From CAZKVU01 sp964556475 (GTDB lineage Bacteria > Patescibacteriota > Microgenomatia > UBA1406 > HO2-37-13b), in NCBI GenBank assembly GCA_964556475.1, contig CAZKVU010000011.1, positions 1 to 31,313 of the forward strand: a DNA stretch of 31,313 nt, read 5' to 3'. Shown one piece after another: positions 1-9,000 of the stretch (position 1 is the stretch's first letter; each line of letters begins with the position of its first letter). A program made the position numbers and the translations under genes. The notes under the pieces were generated by a model, which had not been told where the DNA came from, made no database searches, and was given only the letters and a program-made list of their open reading frames with translations.

Positions 1-60
1 AACCTCATCTTCTAGGACGACCTTTTTTGGAGTAACTATTTTTAAATTCAGTGCCTTCAT
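1..60 (-). CDS. atpC: F1 ATP synthase epsilon subunit, 5' end only
   Basis: The first 20 codons read MKALNLKIVTPKKVVLEDEV, the typical start of the epsilon subunit, whose N-terminal beta-sandwich begins with a strand followed by a TP-K-VV-E-E motif. The gene runs off the window edge, so the rest is unseen. It starts 14 bases after the atpD stop, the normal place for atpC at the end of an atp operon. Epsilon belongs to the central rotor stalk and couples F1 to the c-ring, often with an inhibitory role. No Shine-Dalgarno sequence is visible before the ATG, so translation may be coupled to atpD. Confidence 0.85.
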   Translation of the reverse strand, partial: MKALNLKIVTPKKVVLEDEV

Positions 61-74
61 GTGATGTATTAAAC

Positions 75-1454
75 TTACTTACCCTTAACCTCGTCAATGT
101 TTCCAATCATATAAAACGACTGCTCCGGCACGGTATCATATTTACCCTCTATAATTGCTTTGAACCCTCGCACTGTTTCTGCAATCGGAACATATTTTCC
201 AGGAGTTGCAGTAAACTGCTCTGCTACGAAGAAAGGCTGTGTTAGGAAGCGCTGAATTCTTCGTGCGCGCGCTACGGTAGCTTTATCATCATCTGAAAGC
301 TCCTCAATACCTAAAATTGCAATAATATCCTGTAAATCTTTATATCTTTGCAAAATTCCAAGTACTTTTTGAGCGACATCATAGTGTTCCTGACCAATAA
401 TTTCAGGGTCAAGAGCTGCCGATGACGACGTCAGAGGATCTACAGCTGGGAATAGTGCTTGCTCCGCTAGTGAACGCTCTAAACTAATAGAGGCATCTAA
501 ATGCGAGAATGTTGCAACTGGGGCTGGATCTGTATAGTCATCTGCCGGTACGAAAACAGCCTGCATTGAGGTAATCGAACCTTTTTTTGTCGATGTAATA
601 CGCTCTTGAAGTGCAGACATTTCGCTTGAAAGCGTTGGTTGATAACCAACAGCTGATGGAATACGTCCAAGTAATGCTGAGACTTCTCCTCCTGCCTGGG
701 CAAAACGGAACATGTTGTCGATGAACAAAAGAACATCTTGACCTTCCGTGTCTCGGAAATGTTCTGCCATAGTAACACCGGTCAGAGCAACACGAAGACG
801 GCTCCCCGGAGGCTCATTCATTTGTCCAAATACAAGTGTTGTTTTTGGTAGAACTCCGCTATCTTTCATTTCGACGTATAAATCATTACCTTCACGTGTT
901 CTTTCTCCAACTCCCGTAAATACGGAAACACCTCCATGTTCCGCAGCAACGCTGCGGATAAGTTCCTGAATAACAACTGTCTTACCTACACCTGCTCCAC
1001 CATAAATTGCAATTTTTCCTCCCTTAATAAATGGCGTGAGGAGGTCGATAACCTTAATTCCTGTTTCAAAAACTTCTCTTTGTCCAGATTGCTCGACAAA
1101 TGCCGGAGCCTCTCGGTGAATAACTGCTCCATTTTTCGTAGCATCAAGCGCTTTATGGCCATCAATTGGCTTACCAAGCACATCAAACATGCGGCCAAGA
1201 GTTTCTTTTCCGACAGGCACAGTTATCGGATCGCCTGTATTCACTACTTCCATATCCCTTTTAATACCATATGTCGAGCTCATTGCAACAGCTCGAATTC
1301 TTCCATCACCCAATATTGCTCCAACTTCAAGCGTTAACACTCCATCGTCTGTTTTAATTGTGAGTGCATCATTAACTTTCGGTGTTTGTTTTGGGTCAAA
1401 ATCGATGTCGACAACGACTCCTCGAATTTCAACGACTCGTCCAATATTTGCCAT
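75..1454 (-). CDS. atpD: F1 ATP synthase beta subunit
   Basis: This 459-residue protein is the catalytic beta subunit, which makes or hydrolyses ATP at the alpha-beta interfaces of F1. The Walker A motif GGAGVGKT is intact. The GERTREGNDLY catalytic region, the Walker B segment ending in LLFIDN, and a DELSEED-type lever (here IEELSDDDK) are all present. Length is normal for the family. It lies 12 bases after atpG and 14 bases before atpC. The ATG is preceded by an A/T run with no Shine-Dalgarno sequence. Nothing in it suggests loss of function. Confidence 0.98.
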   Translation of the reverse strand: MANIGRVVEIRGVVVDIDFDPKQTPKVNDALTIKTDDGVLTLEVGAILGDGRIRAVAMSSTYGIKRDMEVVNTGDPITVPVGKETLGRMFDVLGKPIDGHKALDATKNGAVIHREAPAFVEQSGQREVFETGIKVIDLLTPFIKGGKIAIYGGAGVGKTVVIQELIRSVAAEHGGVSVFTGVGERTREGNDLYVEMKDSGVLPKTTLVFGQMNEPPGSRLRVALTGVTMAEHFRDTEGQDVLLFIDNMFRFAQAGGEVSALLGRIPSAVGYQPTLSSEMSALQERITSTKKGSITSMQAVFVPADDYTDPAPVATFSHLDASISLERSLAEQALFPAVDPLTSSSAALDPEIIGQEHYDVAQKVLGILQRYKDLQDIIAILGIEELSDDDKATVARARRIQRFLTQPFFVAEQFTATPGKYVPIAETVRGFKAIIEGKYDTVPEQSFYMIGNIDEVKGK

Positions 1455-1466
1455 ATATATATGTAA

Positions 1467-2348
1467 TTAATTAACTTCGCTTGATTCCTTTGCGGCCACC
1501 ATATCAAGCAATTCATTTGTAATTTGTGACTGTCTTAGTTTATTACCTAGTAAAGTGAGACTATATATTACCTCTCCAGCATTATCTGTTGCCGCTTTCA
1601 TTGCCATCATTCGTGCCGAGTGTTCTGCAGCTTCACTGTCAGCTATTGCACTTCGTATCCTTTCTCTAATATAATCCTGCACAAGAGGACCTAGCAATTC
1701 TGAAACAGTAGGCTCAATAATATAATCTGAGTTGAGTTCTTTATCGAGCTTTTGATCCTTATTCGCATCTTCCAACAGTTGTATATTCTCTACTGGTAAC
1801 AGCTGCTCTGTTACTGGTTCACTTCTTAATGAGTTAATAAACTTGTTATATGTTATGGTTACTTTGGCAAATTCACCAGATAAAAATTGCTCTTCGATCG
1901 CAGTGAATACGGCAGAAACATTATCAACAAAAGGCATTTGATCTGAAAAATCAACAAAAACTTTACCTCCCATTGTTGAAACGAATTGCGCACCTTTTTG
2001 ACCAATAGTTACATAGGTTGTTGCATCAACATTTCCATTACCTAGTATGTGCTTAAACAGATTTGAGTGAAAAGAACCACATAAACCCTTGTTTGATGTA
2101 ACGACAATGTTTAAAGTTCTTTGACCATTTGTTTCCTTAAGCCATGGAATAGACATTTCTCGTAAATCAGAGGTGTTTGATATTACCTTTTGTAGGATTG
2201 CATCAAGTATCAATCTGTATTCACGTCCTTCCAATGCTGTTTGTTGAGCTTTTCTCATTTTAACCGCCGATACCATTTGCATGGCGTTTGTTATTTTCTT
2301 AACATTACGAACGGTTTTAATTTTCTTTTTTACCTGTCTAAAGTTCAT
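1467..2348 (-). CDS. atpG: F1 ATP synthase gamma subunit
   Basis: The 293-residue protein is the rotor shaft of F1. The N-terminal helix (FRQVKKKIKTVRNVKKITNA) and the C-terminal helix region around residues 240-290, with the AAEHSARMMAMKAATDNA motif, are the two conserved ends that form the coiled coil inside the alpha3-beta3 ring. The central part is divergent, as is usual. The gene starts 2 bases after the atpA stop and ends 12 bases before atpD. No Shine-Dalgarno sequence is visible, so coupled translation is likely. Confidence 0.97.
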   Translation of the reverse strand: MNFRQVKKKIKTVRNVKKITNAMQMVSAVKMRKAQQTALEGREYRLILDAILQKVISNTSDLREMSIPWLKETNGQRTLNIVVTSNKGLCGSFHSNLFKHILGNGNVDATTYVTIGQKGAQFVSTMGGKVFVDFSDQMPFVDNVSAVFTAIEEQFLSGEFAKVTITYNKFINSLRSEPVTEQLLPVENIQLLEDANKDQKLDKELNSDYIIEPTVSELLGPLVQDYIRERIRSAIADSEAAEHSARMMAMKAATDNAGEVIYSLTLLGNKLRQSQITNELLDMVAAKESSEVN

Positions 2349-2350
2349 GA

Positions 2351-3859
2351 TTATTCAAAACTAAACGTTTTCATAAAATCCTCAACTGCTTTCTTTAAAC
2401 TTTTTTCAGTTTTTTCTTCGATAATCTTAGCCTTATCTATGTCAGTTAATATTTCTTTATGTGACAAACGCATATATTCAAGGAATTGCTGTTCAAAAAG
2501 GGTAATTTTATCGGTTGGCATATTGTCAAGATAGCCTTTTCCACCGGCCCAGAACACAACTACCTGATCAGCAAGATCATATGGCCTATTCTTACCCTGT
2601 TTGAGTAATTGAGTCATACGAGCACCCCTGTCAATAAACTTCTTTGTTTCAGGATCAAGTTCAGATTCAAATTGAGCGAATGCAGCAAGTTCACGATACT
2701 GAGCTAAGTCATTTTTAAGTTTACCCGCTACAGATTTCATCGCTTTTGTTTGAGCAGCACTTCCTACACGTGAAACTGAAAGTCCAACGTTAATAGCTGG
2801 TCGGATACCTGCATTAAACAAGTCTGATTCAAGATAAATCTGACCATCAGTGATTGAAATAACGTTTGTCGGAATGTATGCAGAAACATCACCTTCTAAG
2901 GTTTCGATGATTGGTAAAGCTGTAATTGAACCACCGCCTGATTTCTCATCAAGACGACATGATCTTTCTAACAATCGTGAATGGAGGTAAAAAATATCGC
3001 CAGGATATGCCTCACGACCAGACGGTCTCCTTAATATAAGAGAAACCTGTCGGTATGCCCATGCGTGTTTTGAAAGGTCGTCATAAATAATGAGTACGTC
3101 CTTACCTTTGTTCATAAAATGTTCAGCGATTGTAGTGGCAACATACGGAGCCACGTACTGCATAGATGCTGGATCAGATGCGGTTGCAGCTACCACAATA
3201 GTATATTTCATAGCACCATTTCTCTCGAGATTGTCCACTACTGAAGCAACACTTGCGCGACGTTGCCCAATTGCATTATAGATACAAATCATGTTTTCGT
3301 TTTTCTGATTCAAGATTGCATCAATTGCAACTGTTGTTTTTCCTGTTCTTCTATCACCGATAATTAATTCACGCTGACCTCTTCCAACAGGAACAAGTGC
3401 ATCAATGGCCTTTACACCTGTTTGAACAGGGACAGTAACTGATTTTCTCTTAATAACACCTGGAGCAATAGGATCAATAAATGCAGATTCCTTTGATGTG
3501 ATCTTACCTTTACCATCGATTGCCTGAGCAATACCATTAACAACTCTTCCCAAATATGCATCAGTAACAGGAATTTTGAAAACTTCACCAGTTCCAGTAA
3601 CTTCAGCACCCTCTTTAATATCTGTATACTGACCAAAAACAATCGCACCAACTCTGTCCTCGAGTAAATCAACGATCATTCCTTTAATTCCACCACCAAA
3701 ATCAACCATTTCACCATATGGTGAGTCAGATAAACCATCGATAAAGACAACTTCATCTTTAACTTCGGTCACATAACCGACGTTTTTTTTCGTAACTTTG
3801 TTTTGAGTAGATTGAAGTTCTTTTTCAACCTCTTTAATAATATCGTTTACTATTTTCAT
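2351..3859 (-). CDS. atpA: F1 ATP synthase alpha subunit
   Basis: The 502-residue protein is the non-catalytic, nucleotide-binding alpha subunit of F1. It has the N-terminal beta-barrel, then the Walker A motif GDRRTGKT near residue 170, the PGDIFYLHSRLLER segment, and the conserved arginine region SVSRVGSAAQ that contributes the arginine finger to beta. Length is normal. It starts 9 bases after atpH ends and is followed 2 bases later by atpG. The upstream sequence is A/T-rich with no Shine-Dalgarno sequence. The alpha N-terminus is the usual docking site for delta, which is shortened here (see atpH). Confidence 0.98.
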   Translation of the reverse strand: MKIVNDIIKEVEKELQSTQNKVTKKNVGYVTEVKDEVVFIDGLSDSPYGEMVDFGGGIKGMIVDLLEDRVGAIVFGQYTDIKEGAEVTGTGEVFKIPVTDAYLGRVVNGIAQAIDGKGKITSKESAFIDPIAPGVIKRKSVTVPVQTGVKAIDALVPVGRGQRELIIGDRRTGKTTVAIDAILNQKNENMICIYNAIGQRRASVASVVDNLERNGAMKYTIVVAATASDPASMQYVAPYVATTIAEHFMNKGKDVLIIYDDLSKHAWAYRQVSLILRRPSGREAYPGDIFYLHSRLLERSCRLDEKSGGGSITALPIIETLEGDVSAYIPTNVISITDGQIYLESDLFNAGIRPAINVGLSVSRVGSAAQTKAMKSVAGKLKNDLAQYRELAAFAQFESELDPETKKFIDRGARMTQLLKQGKNRPYDLADQVVVFWAGGKGYLDNMPTDKITLFEQQFLEYMRLSHKEILTDIDKAKIIEEKTEKSLKKAVEDFMKTFSFE

Positions 3860-3868
3860 AAGCGAAAT

Positions 3869-4153
3869 TTAATTTTCTAATAATGAATCGACTATTTCGT
3901 TCATTTTCCCCTTGATTGAGTAATCGAGAATCATTGAACCATCAACAATTACCATGCCGCCAATCAACGTTGCATCAACTTCATTTGTTAATTGAGCTTC
4001 TTTAAGTTGTGGTAGTTCACTTTTTATTAAAGTCAATTCATCATCACTCATTTTAAATGGTGTTCTAATAACCACTTCACGAGCATTTGGGCTTTTGATC
4101 GCCTCAATAACTCTTTTCTTAATAATGGTGCGTAAATTCGTACTAATTTTCAT
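3869..4153 (-). CDS. atpH: Short F1 ATP synthase delta subunit (C-terminal domain only)
   Basis: This 94-residue protein corresponds to the C-terminal part of the delta (OSCP) subunit, recognised from the LIGGMVIVDGSMILDYSIKGKMNEI stretch, which matches the family signature of a GG-x-x-I strand followed by D-S-x-x-G-K/R-L. Typical bacterial delta is about 175-180 residues, and its N-terminal helical bundle holds the alpha N-termini. That bundle is missing. The start overlaps the atpF stop by 11 bases, so there is no room for a lost N-terminus, and no frameshifted remnant was noticed. Position between atpF and atpA supports the identity. The family call is firm; how the stator is held without the bundle is unknown. 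Confidence 0.85.
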   Translation of the reverse strand: MKISTNLRTIIKKRVIEAIKSPNAREVVIRTPFKMSDDELTLIKSELPQLKEAQLTNEVDATLIGGMVIVDGSMILDYSIKGKMNEIVDSLLEN

Positions 4154-4649
4154 AGGCCTTACTCTTCTTTAGCTCTTTAAAAATGTGCTCAAGCATAATC
4201 TGCTGATTTTTTGAGTCAACAAAATCTTTCAGTACACTTTCTGTCATCGTTTTACTTGTTTGAATAACATGAGCGCGTATTCCGTCGTAAAGTTTATCTT
4301 TTTCATTTTCTAAATCCTGCTTCGCCTTCAATTTCATCTCTGTGACCTCGGAGTGCGCCTTATCAAGAAGTTCTTTTTTCTTTTTCTCAGCTGAATCTTC
4401 AGCGTTTTTCATTATCTTGAGTGCCTGTGCTCGAGCATCATCAATAATTTCTTTTTCTTTCTTGTCTAATTGAGTTTCTTTGTCTTGAAGATCCTTGAGA
4501 AGACGTTCCTTCTCATTCTCCTTCTCTCTTTCGTTCTTTAAATATGCTGTGAATGGAGCATATAAAAACTTCTTGAAAATAAACAAGAATAAAAGAAAGT
4601 TAACTGTTTGTGCTATTAATAATTTAGTATCTATTCCTAATGCTTCCAT
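4143..4649 (-). CDS. atpF: F0 ATP synthase b subunit
   Basis: The 168-residue protein has one N-terminal membrane segment (about residues 8-27, rich in L and F) followed by a long charged Lys/Glu-rich helix (about 35-155). This is the layout of the b subunit, which forms the peripheral stalk linking the a subunit to F1. Only one b-type gene is visible, so a homodimer is likely. The ATG has no Shine-Dalgarno sequence and lies just after the interleaved inverted repeats at 4660-4748. The 3' end overlaps atpH by 11 bases. Confidence 0.94.
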   Translation of the reverse strand: MEALGIDTKLLIAQTVNFLLFLFIFKKFLYAPFTAYLKNEREKENEKERLLKDLQDKETQLDKKEKEIIDDARAQALKIMKNAEDSAEKKKKELLDKAHSEVTEMKLKAKQDLENEKDKLYDGIRAHVIQTSKTMTESVLKDFVDSKNQQIMLEHIFKELKKSKAYEN

Positions 4650-4659
4650 AATAATTTTT

Positions 4660-4748
4660 TGAGTATAGAGAAACTTAATCCGTTTCCTGATTGGGTATGA
4701 GCTAACTCAGTAGCATGGTTCTCTATACTCATTTTTCTCATACCCAAT
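4660..4748 (-). promoter_or_regulatory. Interleaved inverted repeats between atpE and atpF (possible pseudoknot)
   Basis: Two perfect inverted repeats fill the space between atpE and atpF. Repeat A pairs 4660-4672 (TGAGTATAGAGAA) with 4719-4731, 13 bp. Repeat B pairs 4690-4701 (ATTGGGTATGAG) with 4737-4748, 12 bp. The arms alternate as A-B-A'-B', so the two stems cannot nest. They either form an H-type pseudoknot with connecting stretches of 5, 17 and 17 bases, or act as mutually exclusive hairpins. The structure begins 5 bases after the atpE stop and ends 10 bases before the atpF start. The pairing is read directly; a role in setting c-subunit versus b-subunit output is inferred. Confidence 0.75.
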
Positions 4749-4753
4749 ACTGA

Positions 4754-4981
4754 TTATGTAAATTTCAAAATAAGCGACACGACAAGAGCGTAAATTGCTA
4801 CTGCCTCTGCGAACGCGATCGCAAGAATCATAGCTGTACGAATGGTATTTTCAGCCTCAGGATTTCTTCCTAATGCCTCCATTGCCTTTCCACCAATTAT
4901 ACCAATACCTATACCTGGCCCGATTGCGCCAAGACCGATAGCTAATGCTGTTGCTAAAAGTTTTGCTGCTTCACTCTCCAT
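4754..4981 (-). CDS. atpE: F0 ATP synthase c subunit (proton type)
   Basis: The 75-residue hairpin protein forms the rotor ring. Helix 1 has the glycine-rich packing motif (GLGAIGPGIGIGIIGG), the polar loop is RNPE (residues 39-42), and helix 2 carries the ion-binding glutamate E59. The sodium signature is absent: the position of the helix-1 glutamine is I26, and residue 60 after the glutamate is Ala rather than Ser. A proton-driven ring is therefore expected. It is the only gene of the atp block with a perfect Shine-Dalgarno sequence, which fits the need for many c copies per complex. Confidence 0.97.
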   Translation of the reverse strand: MESEAAKLLATALAIGLGAIGPGIGIGIIGGKAMEALGRNPEAENTIRTAMILAIAFAEAVAIYALVVSLILKFT

Positions 4982-4987
4982 ATATTG

Positions 4988-4997
4988 TCACCTCCTT
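4988..4997 (-). promoter_or_regulatory. Perfect Shine-Dalgarno sequence for atpE
   Basis: On the minus strand the sequence AAGGAGGTGA lies 6 bases before the atpE ATG. It matches the anti-Shine-Dalgarno end of 16S rRNA over ten bases. The other atp genes here show no such site, so this is likely to set a high translation rate for the c subunit. Confidence 0.9.
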
Positions 4998-5007
4998 AAA
5001 ATATCAA

Positions 5008-5811
5008 TTAATGATGTTCAGCTGTCGCTGAATTAATAAACACAGCTGTTAACATTGAAAAAACTAATGCCTGAATAAAACCTACAAATACCTCAAGTAG
5101 TAAAAATGGGAATGACGCAAGAACAGGAATCAGAAATGCAATAACGGCTAATAGAACTTCTCCTGCAAATACATTACCAAAAAGTCGGAAAGCGAATGAA
5201 ATTATTTTTGAAAACTCAGATACGATTTCAAGAATACCAGTGAAAAAATCGATCGGGCCCTTGAAGTTTATAAATTTTGATAAGTAGGAAATACCGAGAA
5301 CCTTAAAGCCATAATATTGGATGATGATAAATGCAATAATACCGAGGGCAATTGTCATATTTAGGTCAGCAGTGGCTCCGCGAAGTAAAGGAGATGGAGC
5401 TTCGTGTTCCTCTGTGGTAACTTCACTATCTACTGCGTGGTTGTCAGTTTCTTCTTTTTCACTTGTAACATGCTCTGTGATTGCTTGTTCAGACTTCTTA
5501 AGTGTAATGCTTCCAAATCCAGGTAATAAACCTAGCCAGTTAGACAAAAGAACAAATAAGAAAATTGAGGCTACAACCGGAAATACAGCATGAGTGAGAG
5601 GTCCAAGAATAGGTTCAAAAGTAGTATACAGCTTTTGAATAATGAACTTTATGAAAAAGACAATTGAAGAGTTTGAGTTGCTATTACGAGAGAAAAACAG
5701 ACCAATTAAAAAAAAGAGTATGACGACGATGAAGCTCGCGAGCAGTGAGTTTGTCACTGGCACGCCTAAAAAATTAAAAATTTCCTCAGCTTTGATGCTA
5801 ATGTGTAGCAT
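5008..5811 (-). CDS. atpB: F0 ATP synthase a subunit
   Basis: The 267-residue membrane protein forms the proton half-channels beside the c-ring. The essential stator arginine is R209 in FAFRLFGNVFAGE, the family's most conserved stretch, and further membrane segments follow to the C-terminus. Residues about 104-144 form an extra acidic, His-containing loop between early membrane segments that most bacterial a subunits lack. The start overlaps the upstream AtpZ/I-like gene by 14 bases, and atpE follows after 26 bases. The ATG at 5811 is supported by the hydrophobic N-terminus that follows; no Shine-Dalgarno sequence is visible. Confidence 0.96.
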   Translation of the reverse strand: MLHISIKAEEIFNFLGVPVTNSLLASFIVVILFFLIGLFFSRNSNSNSSIVFFIKFIIQKLYTTFEPILGPLTHAVFPVVASIFLFVLLSNWLGLLPGFGSITLKKSEQAITEHVTSEKEETDNHAVDSEVTTEEHEAPSPLLRGATADLNMTIALGIIAFIIIQYYGFKVLGISYLSKFINFKGPIDFFTGILEIVSEFSKIISFAFRLFGNVFAGEVLLAVIAFLIPVLASFPFLLLEVFVGFIQALVFSMLTAVFINSATAEHH

Positions 5812-6088
5812 TACCGTTAGCTTCTTCTTCTTTAATTAAGCGATACATATTATATATCGCTGAAATAAAACCTATAATAATAAAGAACAAAATGAAAAAA
5901 GGCTTTGAACCAAAATACGAATCAAGTCCAAAACCTAAAAATACTCCTATTACTAAAGGAGTAACTAAATAATAACCTAAGCCAGCGTATTTTGCAAGTA
6001 CAAAATTACTATTATGCCTTTGCTTTAAAGAATGAGACTTTTCTTTCGTGTGAATTTCAAGGTCACGTCCAATTTTGTAATCACTCAT
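5798..6088 (-). CDS. AtpZ/AtpI family protein
   Basis: The 96-residue protein has a charged N-terminus and two membrane helices (about residues 38-56 and 64-82), with a GFGLDSYFGSKPFF turn between them. This is the pattern of the small AtpZ/AtpI proteins encoded at the head of atp operons. Members of this family are linked to c-ring assembly or to ion transport for the synthase. It starts inside the dnaE stop codon (ATGA overlap) and overlaps atpB by 14 bases, so its translation is likely coupled to both neighbours. Whether it is AtpI or AtpZ proper cannot be decided by reading. Confidence 0.85.
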   Translation of the reverse strand: MSDYKIGRDLEIHTKEKSHSLKQRHNSNFVLAKYAGLGYYLVTPLVIGVFLGFGLDSYFGSKPFFILFFIIIGFISAIYNMYRLIKEEEANGNATH

Positions 6089-9000
6089 GATAGGCTGGAT
6101 AAGTTCACTGCATTGTCAATGATAATAGTCAATTCATCATTACGCTCATCTAATTTACCCTTAAACATAATGGGCTGTGCCTCATCCCATATTCTCTTCA
6201 ATTTTTTATATACCTCCGGGAACACAACGGCCTCGATCGACCCAGTTCCGTCAAAAATACTAACAAAGGCCATCTTCTTGTTTGTTTTCTTAGTGCTCAC
6301 TACTTTAACATTACTGATGTTGCCGGCTAATATAAGTTGCTTGCCAATATCGTCTAAATTAAGTTCCCCTATTCGCTTATGAACTTTTGCTTCAATAACA
6401 TCTTTATACTGGTCCAACGCTTGTCCACTTAACGAAAAACCTATTGATTCTTGTTCCATTGCAGAGAGTGTTGTTTTTGGATCAGGTGAATGATTTGGTA
6501 GTGCATCTTGCATATATTCAATGGTACCGTCATGAAAAAGACCAAACTGGCCAGAGTCACTTTGCTTTCGCTTATCCTGGGATTCTTTCAGAGCCTGTGG
6601 ATAATATTCTAATAGTACTGATCGCGAACCAAATTCATCAAAAGTTCCCGCTTTAATAAGATTCTCTACAGTTCGTTTATTCACTTTTGACAAATCAACG
6701 CGCATAAGAAAATCTCTCAAGCCAACAAACTCATGGTTATCCCGAGCTTCCAGAATCGAATCAATTGCTGCTTGTCCAACGTTTTTAATGGCAGATAATC
6801 CAAATTTGATGGTAGTACCATCGGTCGAAAAGTTCGTCTGAGAGGAGTTAATATTTGGATGATGAACGGGAATATTCATAGATTTACATTCTTCCAAAGC
6901 CTGAAAAATTTTAGCATCACGGATTGCACCAGAGGTACCATGAATTTCTGCAGTTAAGAACGATGTCATATACTCAACGGGATAATTTGCTTTCATATAT
7001 GCAGTCCAATAGGCGATGAGAGCATATGATACCGAATGCGGTTTGTTAAAACCATACGCTGCAAATTTTTCAATAAAAGTAAAAAGCTTATCAACAAGGC
7101 TTTTAGAATATCCTTTCTCAACAGCTTGCTTTGCAAATTTTTCATGCTCTTTCTTCATAAGATACTTTTTCTTTTTACCCATTGCCATGCGAAAGCCATC
7201 TGCTTCACTCATTGTGTATCCTGCAATCTGATTTGCTATAGCCATAACCTGCTCCTGATATACAAGCACACCATACGTTTCTTGCAAAATCGGTTTTAAA
7301 TCTGGGTGCAGATATTTAACCTTTGCAGGATTTTTCTTACCTTCGATAAAACTCGGGATCAGGTCCATAGGTCCAGGTCTATATAAAGCCACCATAGCAG
7401 TTATGTCTGACATTTTGTTTGGTTGAATATCTTGAGCAAGGCGTCTCATTCCGCGAGATTCAAGCTGAAACACACCGATAGTCTTACCTAGAGCGAGGAG
7501 TTCAAATGTCTTTTTATCATCTAGAGGGACTGTATGGATATCTATCTTTCGACCAGTCCTTTCTTGTACGAATTTAATGGCATTTTCCAGAATAGTTAAA
7601 TTGCGCAGTCCAAGGAAATCAAATTTAATAAGCCCGACAGCCTCATTGTTAGAAACAGCGTTGAGATCAAGGCAATACATATCGTACTGGGTCGTAATTT
7701 TATTGCCGCGAGGTTCTCTTTGTAAAGGAACATAGTCTGTCAGGTCCTTATCAGCGATCATAACTCCAGCAGCATGCACTGAAGCATGTCGAGCAACACC
7801 TTCAAGTTTCTTACCAATATCAATAACCTTCTTTATATCCTCGTCTTGTGTATAGGCAATCTTCAGTGCTGGTGATTCGTCAAGAGCTTGATCAAGGGTA
7901 ACATTAAACCCCTGTTTGCCCGTCGGTATCATTTTGGAAATACGATCTCCTTGTGAATATGACATACCAAGTGCTCGTGCCACATCTCTCACGACCATTT
8001 TAGCCTCCATTCGACCAAAGGTTATTATTTGAGCAACTTTCTCACTTCCATACTTACTCGTAACATACTCCAGCACTTTATCGCGATGAATATCAGCAAA
8101 ATCCACATCAATATCAGGGGGAGTGGGACGCTCAGGATTTAAGAAACGCTCAAAAGGAACATCGTATTCAAGTGGGTTAATATCGGTAATATTGAGCACG
8201 AATCCGACAAGAGATCCTGCAACAGAGCCTCTTCCCGGTCCAACTCCTACACCCTGAGATTTTGCCCAGTTAATAAAGTCCTGAACGATAAGAAAGTATG
8301 TTGCATAACCTTTTCTACAAATAATATCAAGCTCATAATCAAGTCTATTTTTCTGCTCTTCTGTGCCTTCAATTTTAGTTTTTATACGTTCATATACAAG
8401 GTCTCTCAAATGATCTTCGGCTGTTGTTCCCTTTGGCAGCGGATACAAGGGTAATACCCACTTACCATATGGAATTTCAACATTACACTCATCAGCGATC
8501 TTCTGCGTATTTTCTATTGCCTCAGGCAGATCTAAGAAAAGCCCTTTCATTTCCTTTTCCGTTTTGAAGTAGAATTCCGGTGTATCAATCATGCTCAACG
8601 GCCTATTATCATCATAAATAGTATGTCCTGTTTGTATACAAAGTAAGACATCCTGAGCATACGCATCGTCCTTTGTTAAGTAATGAACATCATTTGTAGC
8701 TACAATCGGGATGTTGAATTTTCTTGATAGTTTAAGCAGTTCCTTATTAACATTTTCCAGGATCTCTACACCTGGTACTCTTTGTATTTCAATATAAAAA
8801 TCATTGCCAAATATTTCTTTGTAACGCTGCGTTAGTCTTTCGGCTTCAGTTACTTGTCCTTCACGTAATGCAGATGGTATTTCTCCATTCAGACATCCTG
8901 AAAATGCAATAATCCCGTCGCTGTGTTCTTCGAGCAGTTCAAAATCAACTTGCGGCTTGTAATAAAAACCTTCTAAGTGGGCCTTCGAGGTTAATTTCAT

